From assembly GCA_030680295.1 (NCBI GenBank), contig JAUXVU010000023.1, positions 868,001 through 932,000 of the forward strand: a stretch of DNA of 64,000 nucleotides, written 5' to 3'. The position numbers and the translations under genes were made by a program. The notes under the pieces were generated by a model, which was not told the DNA's origin, searched no databases, and saw only the letters and a program-made list of their open reading frames with translations. The DNA is from Moraxellaceae bacterium. Lineage in GTDB: Bacteria > Pseudomonadota > Gammaproteobacteria > Pseudomonadales > Moraxellaceae. The first letter of the stretch is position 1; the number at the start of each line of letters is the position of its first letter. This document shows, one piece after another, positions 7,741 to 16,485 of this stretch.

Positions 7741-9759
7741 GTGTCAGTGAATAACCTAAATCCCCGTCAACGCGAAGCCGTGAAAGCCATCAGTGGGCCG
7801 GTACTGGTGTTGGCTGGTGCGGGCTCAGGCAAAACCTCAGTCATCACGCAGAAAATTGCCTACCTGATTCAAGAGTGCGGGATACCTGCGCATAAAATTG
7901 CCGCGGTGACCTTTACCAATAAAGCCGCACGTGAAATGAAAGAGCGCGCAGCCAAGTTAGTGCAGGGCAGTGAAGCGCGCGGCCTGATGGTGTCGACTTT
8001 TCACACGCTGGGCTTAAACATGCTCAAGCGTCATCCAGAAACCTTTGGCCTGAAATCGAATTTTTCTATTTTTGACGCAGAAGACTCACGCACTTTACTA
8101 GGTGAGCTACTGCATAAAGAAAATGCCAGCGACCGCATCGACCTAGTTCGTGGCCTGATTTCACAATACAAAAACAACCTGATTACACCGGCGCAGGCCA
8201 TAAGCCAAGTCGAGACTGATGTGGATCAGTTCGCGGCATTAGTGTTCGAGCAGTATGAGCGTCATTTGCGAGCTTATAACGCCGTGGACTTTGATGACTT
8301 AATTGGTCGCCCCACGCTGGCACTACAAACTGATGTTGCGCTACGTGCGCATTGGCAAAACAAAATTCATTATTTACTTGTCGATGAATATCAAGACACC
8401 AACTCTGCGCAATATCAATTAGTTCGACTCTTAGTTGGATCGCGCGCCTGCTTCACCGCCGTGGGTGATGACGATCAATCGATTTATGCTTGGCGCGGTG
8501 CACGTCCGGAAAACATGGCAGAGCTTGCCAATGATTTCCCGGCACTGGAAGTGATTAAGCTTGAGCAGAACTACCGCTCAACCAGTCGCATTTTGAAAGC
8601 GGCCAACGCCGTCATTGCCAACAACCCGCATGTGTTTGAGAAAAAACTGTGGAGCCAACATGGGCCGGGCCAGCCTATACGTGTTGTGGCCTGCAGCAGT
8701 GAAGATACTGAAGCCGAAAAAGTGGCCACTGATATCTTGAATCACAAGATGATGCATCGGCATGAATTCCGCGATTACGCGGTGCTCTATCGCGGTAATT
8801 TTCAAGCGCGCATTATTGAGACCAAACTTCGGGAATTCCAAATTCCCTATAAGATCTCTGGTGGCCAATCGTTTTTTGCCCGCGCCGAAATCAAAGACGT
8901 CATGGCCTATTTGCGCTTGATCATCAATCCCGAAGACGACAATGCATTTTTACGCATTGTGAACACACCTAAACGTGAGATTGGCCCTGCTACCTTAGAA
9001 AAGCTGGGCAGTTATGCCCAGCAACGTGACTGTGCCATGTTACTAGCTTGCGACGAAATGGGGCTTTCACTGCATGTTGGTGACCGCGCCTACACACGTC
9101 TGCAAGACTTCCACCAGTGGCTGCAAGACACGGCTCGCAACATCTTGGATGGTGATGACCCCATCCAAGCCATTAAGCAAATGCTGGCCGACATCCAATA
9201 TCAAGACTATTTGCTGGATCAATCGGCGACACCGCAGGCCGCTGAGCGTCGCATGGAGTCAGTGAATAGCTTCTTAACATCCGTGCAGCGCTTATGGGAA
9301 AAAGCCGATAACGAAGAAGACCGGGATATTGCTGCCGTCATTCGTAAGTTGGTGTTGTTGGACTTGCTGGAGCAACAGGCCGAAGAGGATGACAGTGACA
9401 AAGTGCAGTTAATGACACTGCATGCCGCCAAAGGGCTGGAGTTCCCCCATGTCTATTTAGTGGGCATGGAAGAAGAGTTGCTGCCACACCGCAACAGCAT
9501 TGAAGCCGGCACCATCGAAGAAGAACGCCGACTAATGTATGTGGGCATTACTCGCGCCAAACAGACACTGACGCTGACGTATGCCTCGCGCCGCAAACAA
9601 GGTGGCGAAGTACTGCCCACCACACCCAGCCGCTTTTTAGACGAGCTACCGGCTGACGACCTAGAATGGAGTGGCAAAGAAAGCACATCTAGCCCTGAGA
9701 AAAAACTGGCTCTTGGCAAGGCGCATTTGGATAGCTTACGCGCTCTGCTTAACCCTTAA
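7741..9759 (+). CDS. rep: ATP-dependent DNA helicase Rep
   Basis: A superfamily-1A 3'-5' helicase of 672 aa, nearly the length of E. coli Rep. Helicase motifs appear in order: Q-motif LNPRQREAV, Walker A GAGSGKTS, motif Ia FTNKAAREMKER, Walker B VDEYQDTN, GDDDQSIYAWRGA, QNYRST, and LMTLHAAKGLEFPHV with VGITRAK near the C-terminus. It acts at stalled replication forks with the replisome and PriC. Rep rather than UvrD is favoured by length and by YAWRGARPENM. The start is GTG at 7741, with no strong ribosome-binding site; a GTG two codons later is possible. Confidence 0.93.
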   Translation: MSVNNLNPRQREAVKAISGPVLVLAGAGSGKTSVITQKIAYLIQECGIPAHKIAAVTFTNKAAREMKERAAKLVQGSEARGLMVSTFHTLGLNMLKRHPETFGLKSNFSIFDAEDSRTLLGELLHKENASDRIDLVRGLISQYKNNLITPAQAISQVETDVDQFAALVFEQYERHLRAYNAVDFDDLIGRPTLALQTDVALRAHWQNKIHYLLVDEYQDTNSAQYQLVRLLVGSRACFTAVGDDDQSIYAWRGARPENMAELANDFPALEVIKLEQNYRSTSRILKAANAVIANNPHVFEKKLWSQHGPGQPIRVVACSSEDTEAEKVATDILNHKMMHRHEFRDYAVLYRGNFQARIIETKLREFQIPYKISGGQSFFARAEIKDVMAYLRLIINPEDDNAFLRIVNTPKREIGPATLEKLGSYAQQRDCAMLLACDEMGLSLHVGDRAYTRLQDFHQWLQDTARNILDGDDPIQAIKQMLADIQYQDYLLDQSATPQAAERRMESVNSFLTSVQRLWEKADNEEDRDIAAVIRKLVLLDLLEQQAEEDDSDKVQLMTLHAAKGLEFPHVYLVGMEEELLPHRNSIEAGTIEEERRLMYVGITRAKQTLTLTYASRRKQGGEVLPTTPSRFLDELPADDLEWSGKESTSSPEKKLALGKAHLDSLRALLNP

Positions 9760-9767
9760 GCTCGCAT

Positions 9768-9797
9768 AAAAAAAGAGAGCTTAAGCTCTCTTTTTTT
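9768..9797. terminator. Bidirectional terminator between rep and cytochrome c5
   Basis: A perfect 30-bp palindrome: seven A, GAGAGC, TTAA, GCTCTC, seven T. Read from either strand it forms a stem followed by a T run, so it can end both the rightward rep transcript and the leftward cytochrome transcript. Confidence 0.9.
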
Positions 9798-9809
9798 ACA
9801 GCCCGTCAC

Positions 9810-10283
9810 TTATTTTGACTTGGCAATCATCACGTCAACCGCTGCTTTGATTTCGTCATCGGAGCAGCTAGCACAACCGCCTTTGGCGGGCATAGCATTG
9901 AAGCCATCAATAGCATGTTTGTAGAGTGTTGCCGTACCTTGAGCGATACGCGCACCCCACTGACCTTTGTCACCAGTAACTGGAGCCCCCATCACACCCG
10001 CACTGTGACACGCCATACAAGCTGCACCATAAACTTCATCACCTGAACGTGCAGCGCCACCTTCTGTAGCCGCTGGTGCCGCCGCAACAACCACTTCATC
10101 CGCACAAGGCTGGCCTTCTAAGCAAACCGAGCCGGCCAAACGAATACGCTGAATGACGTTACCGCTAGCGAATAAAGAGCGCTCGCCTAATGGTGCAGCA
10201 GAAATTTCTTTTGTTGGCTTGGCATTAACACCAGCAGTGAATAACAGACCCACAACGGCCAACACAGTCGCAAATTTTTTCAC
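9810..10283 (-). CDS. Cytochrome c5 family protein
   Basis: A periplasmic monoheme c-type cytochrome of 157 aa. A signal peptide ends around AGVNA. The heme-binding CMACH motif, a candidate Met ligand in FNAMPAKGG and a pair of extra cysteines (GGCASC) are the marks of the c5 family. Between signal and heme domain lies an Ala-rich linker with two further cysteines (VCLEGQPC). It would carry electrons to terminal oxidases or other periplasmic partners. In Pseudomonas a cytochrome c5 gene also lies near rep. Confidence 0.9.
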   Translation of the reverse strand: MKKFATVLAVVGLLFTAGVNAKPTKEISAAPLGERSLFASGNVIQRIRLAGSVCLEGQPCADEVVVAAAPAATEGGAARSGDEVYGAACMACHSAGVMGAPVTGDKGQWGARIAQGTATLYKHAIDGFNAMPAKGGCASCSDDEIKAAVDVMIAKSK

Positions 10284-10465
10284 GTCAACCTCTCTTATTG
10301 ACTAGACAGCCTAATAGGCTTCATTAAACCAGCGCAGTATAGCCATATTCAGCGTAGGTCAAAAGCCCATAACCAACTTATACGACTAGTTACCTGCACA
10401 CTAGCGCACAAGCCTAGGACTGTTTCCACTCAATAACTAAAGTTCACCCCAACAATGACCTCAGC

Positions 10466-11929
10466 TTAGAGAACATAGTCGCGGGTAATAAGTTTGCGAG
10501 TTTCCACCCAGTACTTCCAAGTAAAGCCGGGCCAAACGGTAAAGTTTTCACCTTTGTCGTTTAGGTACCAGCTCTTACAACCACCGGAGTTCCACACCAT
10601 TTTCTTCAGGCGATTATTGATTTTTTCCATAAATGCATCGACTGCTTCAGACTTAACCACCATGCGTGTGGACTTACGCTTATCCATCAGCGCTAACGCC
10701 TGCATCACATAGTTAATCTGCGCTTCAATCATGAAAATAATGGAGTTGTGACCTAAGCCCGTATTTGGACCTAACAACATAAATAGATTGGGCATTTTAT
10801 CGATGGCGATACCGTAGTAGTTGGTAAAGCGACCTTGTAGTGCCTCGCGAATTTCCACGCCGTCGCTATTAAAAATCTTCAGCGGACCAAAGGGGTCTAA
10901 GACATCAAACCCCGTGCCCAAAATAATGGCATCCACATCGACGGCCTGACCCTCAAAGTCGATGACTTGATTGCCTTTTACCTCAGCGACACCACCATAA
11001 ATCTGCACATTTGGGCGGGTAATGGCCTTAAAATAATTATTCGAGAACAACACACGCTTACAGCCCGGCGTGTAGTCAGGTGTCATTTTCGCTTTTAGCG
11101 CTGGATCTTTGATGGATTTATCCAAGTAATTGAGTGCTAAGCGCTTAATAAAGCCCATAAATTTCGGGTTAATAAAGCCCAGCGCGAAGGTTTCGGCCTG
11201 CCAGTAAATGCCATTACGGAATACTTTTTGCGCACCCGGCACATACTTCAACACGGTTTGAATATTTTTATGAATGGGGCCATCTGGCTTGGGAATAATC
11301 CACGGTGGTGTACGCTGAAACACGGTCAGCTGACTGGTCTTAGGCGCAATTTCAGGCACAAATTGAATGGCGCTGGCGCCAGTACCAATAACGGCCACAC
11401 GCTTACCCGTTAAATCGACATCATGATTCCAACGTGCAGAGTGCCATACCGGACCAGTAAAACTATCGAGGCCATTTACTTTCGGAATAGCTGGGCGGCT
11501 TAACGCGCCAATACCAGAAACAACGATACGAGCAGTTAGCTCATCACCCTGACTGGTTTTGACATGCCATATGTCGTTAGCATTATCCCAACGTAGCTCC
11601 AACACCTCGTTACTACCGCGAAAGTGTGGCAGTAAGTGATACTTACGAGCGCAATGCTTCATATAGTCCAAAATTTCGGACTGCCCCGAGTACATGCGAC
11701 TCCAATTGGGGTTGGGCTCAAACGAATAAGAATACATATGGGAAGGCACATCACAGGCCGCGCCCGGATAGTGATTGTCACGCCAGGTACCACCAATATC
11801 GGCAGCTTTTTCAAGCATCAAGAAATTATTACGACCCGCTTTTTTTAAGGCAATGGCCATGCCGATGCCGGAAAAACCAGAGCCGACGATAATCACTTCA
11901 TATTGCGGAGTTTGAGCAGCTGCGCCCAT
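10466..11929 (-). CDS. Flavin monooxygenase, Baeyer-Villiger type
   Basis: A 487-aa FAD/NADPH-dependent monooxygenase. It has two dinucleotide-binding motifs, VGSGFSGIG near the N-terminus and GTGASAIQ near residue 185. Between them FTGPVWHSARWNHD fits the type I BVMO fingerprint FxGxxxHxxxW. Such enzymes turn ketones into esters or lactones; some relatives oxidise N or S atoms. The start has GAGGAC upstream. It stands alone, with 180 bp of empty sequence before the cytochrome gene. Given the neighbouring lipid-catabolism genes, a cyclic or long-chain ketone substrate is plausible but is inference. Confidence 0.87.
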   Translation of the reverse strand: MGAAAQTPQYEVIIVGSGFSGIGMAIALKKAGRNNFLMLEKAADIGGTWRDNHYPGAACDVPSHMYSYSFEPNPNWSRMYSGQSEILDYMKHCARKYHLLPHFRGSNEVLELRWDNANDIWHVKTSQGDELTARIVVSGIGALSRPAIPKVNGLDSFTGPVWHSARWNHDVDLTGKRVAVIGTGASAIQFVPEIAPKTSQLTVFQRTPPWIIPKPDGPIHKNIQTVLKYVPGAQKVFRNGIYWQAETFALGFINPKFMGFIKRLALNYLDKSIKDPALKAKMTPDYTPGCKRVLFSNNYFKAITRPNVQIYGGVAEVKGNQVIDFEGQAVDVDAIILGTGFDVLDPFGPLKIFNSDGVEIREALQGRFTNYYGIAIDKMPNLFMLLGPNTGLGHNSIIFMIEAQINYVMQALALMDKRKSTRMVVKSEAVDAFMEKINNRLKKMVWNSGGCKSWYLNDKGENFTVWPGFTWKYWVETRKLITRDYVL

Positions 11930-11992
11930 AGTTTATGTCCTCATGCTGAACTTGCGACCCATCGGTCACACCAAGGCGTGCAGAATACCAGA

Positions 11993-12628
11993 CTATTTAT
12001 CGAGTTGCTTTAACAGGTCACGCATCATGATGCGCCATTCTGCTGCGGCCTTTTTATCCTTCAGCTCTTCAACCGTTTTGCCTATGCCCAGCGCTTCCAT
12101 ATACGCAGTTCGCTGGCAGAGCATGGAATCCATTTCTTTACTACGCAATTCAGCTGCAGTTTCTTCTAAGAATTTGGCGGTGAGCCGTGAGGCACGCAAA
12201 CGGTTCCACACCAATCTGGCGCGCAAACGTTTATTCCCTTTACGGACTTCACGCACAATCGCGACTAGTTCTTCAGTGGCCCACACATCAGCCGCCGAGG
12301 CCGATAACGGCATCAGCACCAAATCAGCAAACGCTAGCGTTTCACGTAAAAACTTCAAACTGCGTGGGGGCAGGTCAATCACTACATAATCGACTTGGCT
12401 GTCTAATGCATCGACAGCCGCAGTCATGGCTTGCGCCGTTTCCGCTGCAATTAATTCAATATTGGGGTCCTGACGCAAAACAGCCCAGCGCGAGCTCGTG
12501 CCTTGTGGCAAGTCAGCATCAATCAAAGCCACACGATGCTGGACTGCTAGACTGCCTGCGAGATTTGTTGTGATCGTGCTTTTACCTACGCCGCCTTTCA
12601 GCTGGGCGACGGCAATAATCTTGGCCAT
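11993..12628 (-). CDS. ParA-family ATPase (orphan)
   Basis: A 211-aa ParA/MinD-type ATPase with the deviant Walker A KGGVGKST at residues 11-18, an ALIDADLPQGTSS switch I-like motif and YVVIDLPPR as Walker B. No parB partner or centromere-like repeat is adjacent, so it is not a complete partition system. Small orphan ParA proteins of this kind position chemoreceptors, carboxysomes or other cargo. The gene lies 68 bp downstream of an unrecognised gene on the same strand, and its product could act with that one. Confidence 0.85.
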   Translation of the reverse strand: MAKIIAVAQLKGGVGKSTITTNLAGSLAVQHRVALIDADLPQGTSSRWAVLRQDPNIELIAAETAQAMTAAVDALDSQVDYVVIDLPPRSLKFLRETLAFADLVLMPLSASAADVWATEELVAIVREVRKGNKRLRARLVWNRLRASRLTAKFLEETAAELRSKEMDSMLCQRTAYMEALGIGKTVEELKDKKAAAEWRIMMRDLLKQLDK

Positions 12629-12696
12629 TGCAGCTCCTTAACAAACTGCAACCATCCTAACCAATCCTTATGACAACTTCGATAGCTATTCAGTAA

Positions 12697-13371
12697 TTAC
12701 ATGTCAGTAACTACCTGATGAAACATGCCTCGGTAATAACAGGCAACCGCAATGACTTGTTCATCGTTTAGCGATTTGATCAGCGAACGAATGGTGGCAT
12801 GGCCTGCCTTGATAATCGTTGTGCGTGCCAATGACGCACCTTGTCGCTTAATAAAAGACAACGTTAGACAGTCGATAAACTCGTCATAACAAGACACTGT
12901 GGTGAGATCAATAAAATGCATCAGCAGCTTGGCTAGCTCATCACGATTGATTTGCTTTTGCTCGGCCACAGCCGATAACTCCTGCTGAAAACGCTGGCCA
13001 TCCGCATCTGACAGCAGGTAACCAAACAGCCGTTTTTCTGGCAGCTGCACACGACGTCGCAGCATATATTCCGCCAGCTTGTCTTGCTCTTCCTGCGACA
13101 CACTGGCTAAAAGCTGCCCCAGCAAACCGTTCATGGTTTTCAGCACCAGTTTAGCCACTTTATCTAATAGCGCCGTACCATCGCCGTTTTCGTCACGCAG
13201 CAACGCAATCACATTAATTGCCAGTGCATGCACCACGCCATCTACACCCATGATGGCTAAGCGGCTAATTTCTGCCGCATCGCTGTACTCACCTCGTGCA
13301 TGTTTATCCAGCAGGGCGTCTAGCTGAGACTGGTGATCTTCTGCTAAGGCAAAACCAAAATAATACGTCAT
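12697..13371 (-). CDS. Protein of unknown function downstream of tetR
   Basis: A 224-aa protein that I do not recognise. It appears soluble and mostly helical, with no signal peptide or membrane segment. Charged helices (EEQDKLAEYMLRRR; AEQKQINRDELAKLL) alternate with hydrophobic ones. It begins 3 bp after the TetR stop codon, which points to translation from the same message. Coding is supported by length, tight spacing and codon use like its neighbours. A role in regulation together with TetR is possible but unsupported. Confidence 0.75.
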   Translation of the reverse strand: MTYYFGFALAEDHQSQLDALLDKHARGEYSDAAEISRLAIMGVDGVVHALAINVIALLRDENGDGTALLDKVAKLVLKTMNGLLGQLLASVSQEEQDKLAEYMLRRRVQLPEKRLFGYLLSDADGQRFQQELSAVAEQKQINRDELAKLLMHFIDLTTVSCYDEFIDCLTLSFIKRQGASLARTTIIKAGHATIRSLIKSLNDEQVIAVACYYRGMFHQVVTDM

Positions 13372-13374
13372 GGT

Positions 13375-14001
13375 TTATTTCCCCATGACTAATGGCAACA
13401 AGAATGATTTCGCCACATGACGTAATGCCGCGTCATCTTTTGGCGGCGCCATCAAGCCACCGGGCGTCAACAAAATCGAGTGCAGCAGGCGCCATAACAT
13501 TTCAGCTAGCAAATCAATGTTAGTAGTAGCCAGCAGGCTTTGATCTATATCTTGGCGCAGAGTAGAGGCAACATACTGGCTACCAAAACGCAGCATCGCC
13601 TCACCTTTGGTGGTCAAATATGGCAACAACCACTCTGGCTCAGTTTCTAATAAGCGACTAATTAATGGATGCTTGCGCGCACCATTAACCACAATGACAA
13701 AACCCGACACAAAACGCTCTTCCATGTCGTGGATTTGTGCCAGCCGGCGCTCAACGTCTTGCATGGCTCGAAAGCACTCACGCATGACCACAGCCTGAAA
13801 TAGCGTGGGCTTATCGGCGTAGTGCCGATACACCGTAATGCGACCGATTTTTGCGCGCTTCGCCACGTCTTCCATCGTGGTTTTGCGCAAGCCAAACTCT
13901 AAAAACAACGCGTATGCGGCATCTAAAATATGAGTAGCCGTTTCGTTGGCAGGCTCAATCGCTTTTTCTAAATTTGATACAAACAGTGCACTTTCAGCCA
14001 T
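13375..14001 (-). CDS. TetR-family transcriptional regulator
   Basis: A 208-aa one-component repressor. Residues about 20-65 form the TetR DNA-binding domain (ILDAAYALFLEFGLRKTTMEDVAKRAKIGRITVYRHYADKP, shown here as a region rather than a strict motif); the rest is a helical ligand-binding domain. The ATG at 14001 has TGAGA upstream; an alternative GTG at 14013 overlaps the stop of the preceding dehydrogenase gene as GTGA. It is the third gene of the leftward operon starting at 16367. It is the best local candidate to bind the 24-bp dyads at 16408, 20985 and 25230, presumably responding to an acyl-CoA or related metabolite. Confidence 0.88.
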   Translation of the reverse strand: MAESALFVSNLEKAIEPANETATHILDAAYALFLEFGLRKTTMEDVAKRAKIGRITVYRHYADKPTLFQAVVMRECFRAMQDVERRLAQIHDMEERFVSGFVIVVNGARKHPLISRLLETEPEWLLPYLTTKGEAMLRFGSQYVASTLRQDIDQSLLATTNIDLLAEMLWRLLHSILLTPGGLMAPPKDDAALRHVAKSFLLPLVMGK

Positions 14002-14009
14002 AGTATTTC

Positions 14010-15143
14010 TCACGCGACATTAGCTTGCGTACTAACCGGCTCAATAGAGGCCAGCAAGTGATGGCGCAAATCACCGGTTAACGACTCAATACACAACAAA
14101 CGCTTTAGGTAATGCCCCACCATCACCTCATCGGTCATGCCCATACCACCATGCAGTTGAATACACTCTTGCGCGATATGCCTACCATACTCCGCCACCA
14201 TCGCCTGCAGCCGGTGGTATACCACCGATGCGTCATCATGACGCTCTTCGGCTTTTAAGGTAGCGGCGTAGAGCAGTGAACGACAATTCTCGCTCATCAT
14301 AAACATATTCACTAAGCGGTGCTGCAACGCCTGAAACTGTCCAATAGCAACGCCGAACTGTTTGCGTGTTTTGACAAAAGCCAAGGTAGTCGACATCAGC
14401 GCATCAATGATGCCGCAAGCCTCAGCCGCCAGCGCCAAACCTGCCTCATGCAGGGTTTGTTGCATCAACAAAGAAATGCCACCACTTGCTTGCAAACGAT
14501 TTTCTTCGGCAATTAATACGTTATTAAAAGTTACTTCAGCCGCACGACTTCCATCCACTAAGCGATGGCCGCTGACATGTACTCCGGCTGTATCTCGTTC
14601 GACTGCAAGCAACGCTAGTTCATCATCAATATTGGCAAGTACAAATATCCACTGGGCTAGCTCTGCATTAAGTACCACGCACTTCCTGCCGTTCAGGCGA
14701 TAACCAGTGGCTTCATGAGTAGCAAGGGTATTGCAACTATTGGTAATCGAGAAGGCTTGTTCGTACTCATGTACTGCCAATGCAAAATGTCCTTTCCCGG
14801 CCATCAAGCTTTCAAGCCATGGCTGTTTTAACGGGTGGTTTATGCGTTTAATAAGGCTGCCCGCCAAGTACGTATTAGCCCATAACGGCTCGATAATGAG
14901 TCCTTTTGCCAAGGTTTGCATTAACACCATACTGTCTTGCAAGCGTCCACCTAAGCCACCTTCAGCCTCACTAAATGGCAGATGAAACCAACCGGCATCA
15001 GCAAATGCCTGCCACACATCATGGTCTAATTGACGTCCTTGCTTCACGCGCTGACGGCGAGATTCAAATGAGTAACTTTGCGTCAAAAAACGCTCAGCAC
15101 TATCGGCTAACAAACGTTGTTCATCATCGAGTTCAAAATTCAT
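14010..15143 (-). CDS. Acyl-CoA dehydrogenase, second subunit of a pair
   Basis: A 377-aa acyl-CoA dehydrogenase family protein starting FELDDEQRLLADSAERFL. Near the C-terminus it has LHGGMGMTDE, where partner-type subunits have the FAD-contacting segment, and ALAAEACG in the middle, where a Glu could act as catalytic base. The ATG at 15143 has AGGAG seven bases upstream; the longer TTG start lies across that site. The gene follows the 401-aa dehydrogenase gene after an 18-bp gap. Such adjacent pairs often form alpha2beta2 enzymes acting on steroid side chains or other bulky acyl-CoAs. That assembly is inference here. Confidence 0.85.
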   Translation of the reverse strand: MNFELDDEQRLLADSAERFLTQSYSFESRRQRVKQGRQLDHDVWQAFADAGWFHLPFSEAEGGLGGRLQDSMVLMQTLAKGLIIEPLWANTYLAGSLIKRINHPLKQPWLESLMAGKGHFALAVHEYEQAFSITNSCNTLATHEATGYRLNGRKCVVLNAELAQWIFVLANIDDELALLAVERDTAGVHVSGHRLVDGSRAAEVTFNNVLIAEENRLQASGGISLLMQQTLHEAGLALAAEACGIIDALMSTTLAFVKTRKQFGVAIGQFQALQHRLVNMFMMSENCRSLLYAATLKAEERHDDASVVYHRLQAMVAEYGRHIAQECIQLHGGMGMTDEVMVGHYLKRLLCIESLTGDLRHHLLASIEPVSTQANVA

Positions 15144-15161
15144 GTTTGGCTCCTGATCCAA

Positions 15162-16367
15162 TTACAAACCAAGAACCATCTTGGCAATAATGTTGCGCTG
15201 TACTTCGTTCGAGCCACCATAAATAGATGTAGCGCGCGTATTGAGATAGTGCGGGACCGCTGTCACTGCATACTCAGGACCCAACGGCTGTGCTGGTTGA
15301 GAAGGCACTAGCGCATTGGGTTGCCAAATCAAGGCTTGAGCACCCAAACAAGACAACGCCAACTCGGTCAATTTTTGCTGTAATTCAGTGCCTATGACTT
15401 TTGTCATAGACGATAGCGCACCCGGATTACCGCCGCTGCTTAAAGCGCTTTTGATACGCTTTTCAGTAAATTCAAGTGCCTGAATATCACGTTGGCAACG
15501 AGCAAAGTTCAATTGAAAGCTTTCTTGCTGCCAAAGCGTTTTGCGATCAGCCGTATTTTGCCGCTGTGCCATTTGCCGTATTTTTGCTAACTGCACACTT
15601 AATACCGGCGCATACTCCAAACCGCCGCGCTCAAAAACTAATAAGTACTTCGCTACCGTCCAGCCTTGATTTTCCTGCCCGACCAACTGACTGGCCGGCA
15701 CACGCACATTCTCAAAAAATACTTCACATTGTTCCGGTGCTTCATCTAGTCCAATAATTGGACGAACAGTGATACCGGGCAAATTCATGTCCAGCAATAA
15801 AAAGCTAATACCTGACTGCGGCTTAGATTCCTTACACGTTCGCACCAAGCAAAACATCTTGTTGGCATGATGAGCGTAAGTAGTCCAAATTTTACTGCCA
15901 TTAATAATGTAGTCGTCACCGTCACGTATCGCCGACGTTCGTAGAGATACAAGGTCTGAACCCGCGTCTGGCTCGGAGTAACCTTGGCACCAAAAGTCTT
16001 CGCCCGATAAAATCCGCGGCAATAACTCGTTTTTTTGCGTGTCAGTGCCATAACCAATCAGGCATGGGCCGCACATCATCAACCCCATTGGGATTAATGG
16101 CGGCGCATCGGCGTTAATCAACGCTTCTGCAAAAATTGCGCGCTGACTAAGCGTCCAGCCTGTACCACCATACTCCACCGGCCAATGCGGCGCCGCCCAA
16201 CCTTTTGCGTGCAGAATACGCTGCCATGCCATGGTCAGTTCTGGATCCGCAAAAACCGATGTGGCTAGTCGACCTGCACGGCGGATATCGTCGGTTAGGT
16301 GATCAGAAATAAAATCTTTTACTTGAGCCTGAAACTCACGATCTTCTGTGGAGGCAACTAAGTTCAT
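15162..16367 (-). CDS. Acyl-CoA dehydrogenase, first subunit of a pair
   Basis: A 401-aa acyl-CoA dehydrogenase. GYSEPDAGSDLVSLRTSA is the characteristic FAD/substrate-binding segment of the FadE/ChsE-like group, followed by IWTTYAHHA and, at the C-terminus, IYGGSNEVQRNIIAKMVLGL. In this position many classic enzymes have Glu (YEGT); here the residue is Gly, so the catalytic base must come from another site or from the partner subunit. It is first in the leftward operon; a 24-bp dyad lies 41 bp upstream of its ATG. No obvious ribosome-binding site was seen. Confidence 0.87.
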   Translation of the reverse strand: MNLVASTEDREFQAQVKDFISDHLTDDIRRAGRLATSVFADPELTMAWQRILHAKGWAAPHWPVEYGGTGWTLSQRAIFAEALINADAPPLIPMGLMMCGPCLIGYGTDTQKNELLPRILSGEDFWCQGYSEPDAGSDLVSLRTSAIRDGDDYIINGSKIWTTYAHHANKMFCLVRTCKESKPQSGISFLLLDMNLPGITVRPIIGLDEAPEQCEVFFENVRVPASQLVGQENQGWTVAKYLLVFERGGLEYAPVLSVQLAKIRQMAQRQNTADRKTLWQQESFQLNFARCQRDIQALEFTEKRIKSALSSGGNPGALSSMTKVIGTELQQKLTELALSCLGAQALIWQPNALVPSQPAQPLGPEYAVTAVPHYLNTRATSIYGGSNEVQRNIIAKMVLGL

Positions 16368-16407
16368 ACACGCTACTCATTTATGTTGATTACCACTCAC
16401 ATGAAGT

Positions 16408-16431
16408 GGTATTAATTAATCAATTTGTATC
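16408..16431. promoter_or_regulatory. 24-bp inverted-repeat operator, site 1
   Basis: GGTATTAAT-N6-ATTTGTATC: two 9-bp arms of form GNTAYWAAT facing each other across 6 bases. It lies between the divergent acyl-CoA dehydrogenase operon and the first DUF2236 gene. Two further copies are at 20985 and 25230. Confidence 0.65.
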
Positions 16432-16485
16432 ATTGTTTCCAAAAGCAATGCAATAGTAGACTTAATAATTAGCGTGGGATGAACT

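Noticed and set aside
11993-12628. Plasmid-type parAB partition locus
   Set aside because: No parB and no iteron-like repeats are nearby; neighbours are chromosomal metabolic genes.
12629-12696. Fourth copy of the 24-bp operator before parA
   Set aside because: The segment around CAGTAATTACATG lacks the GNTAYWAAT arms.
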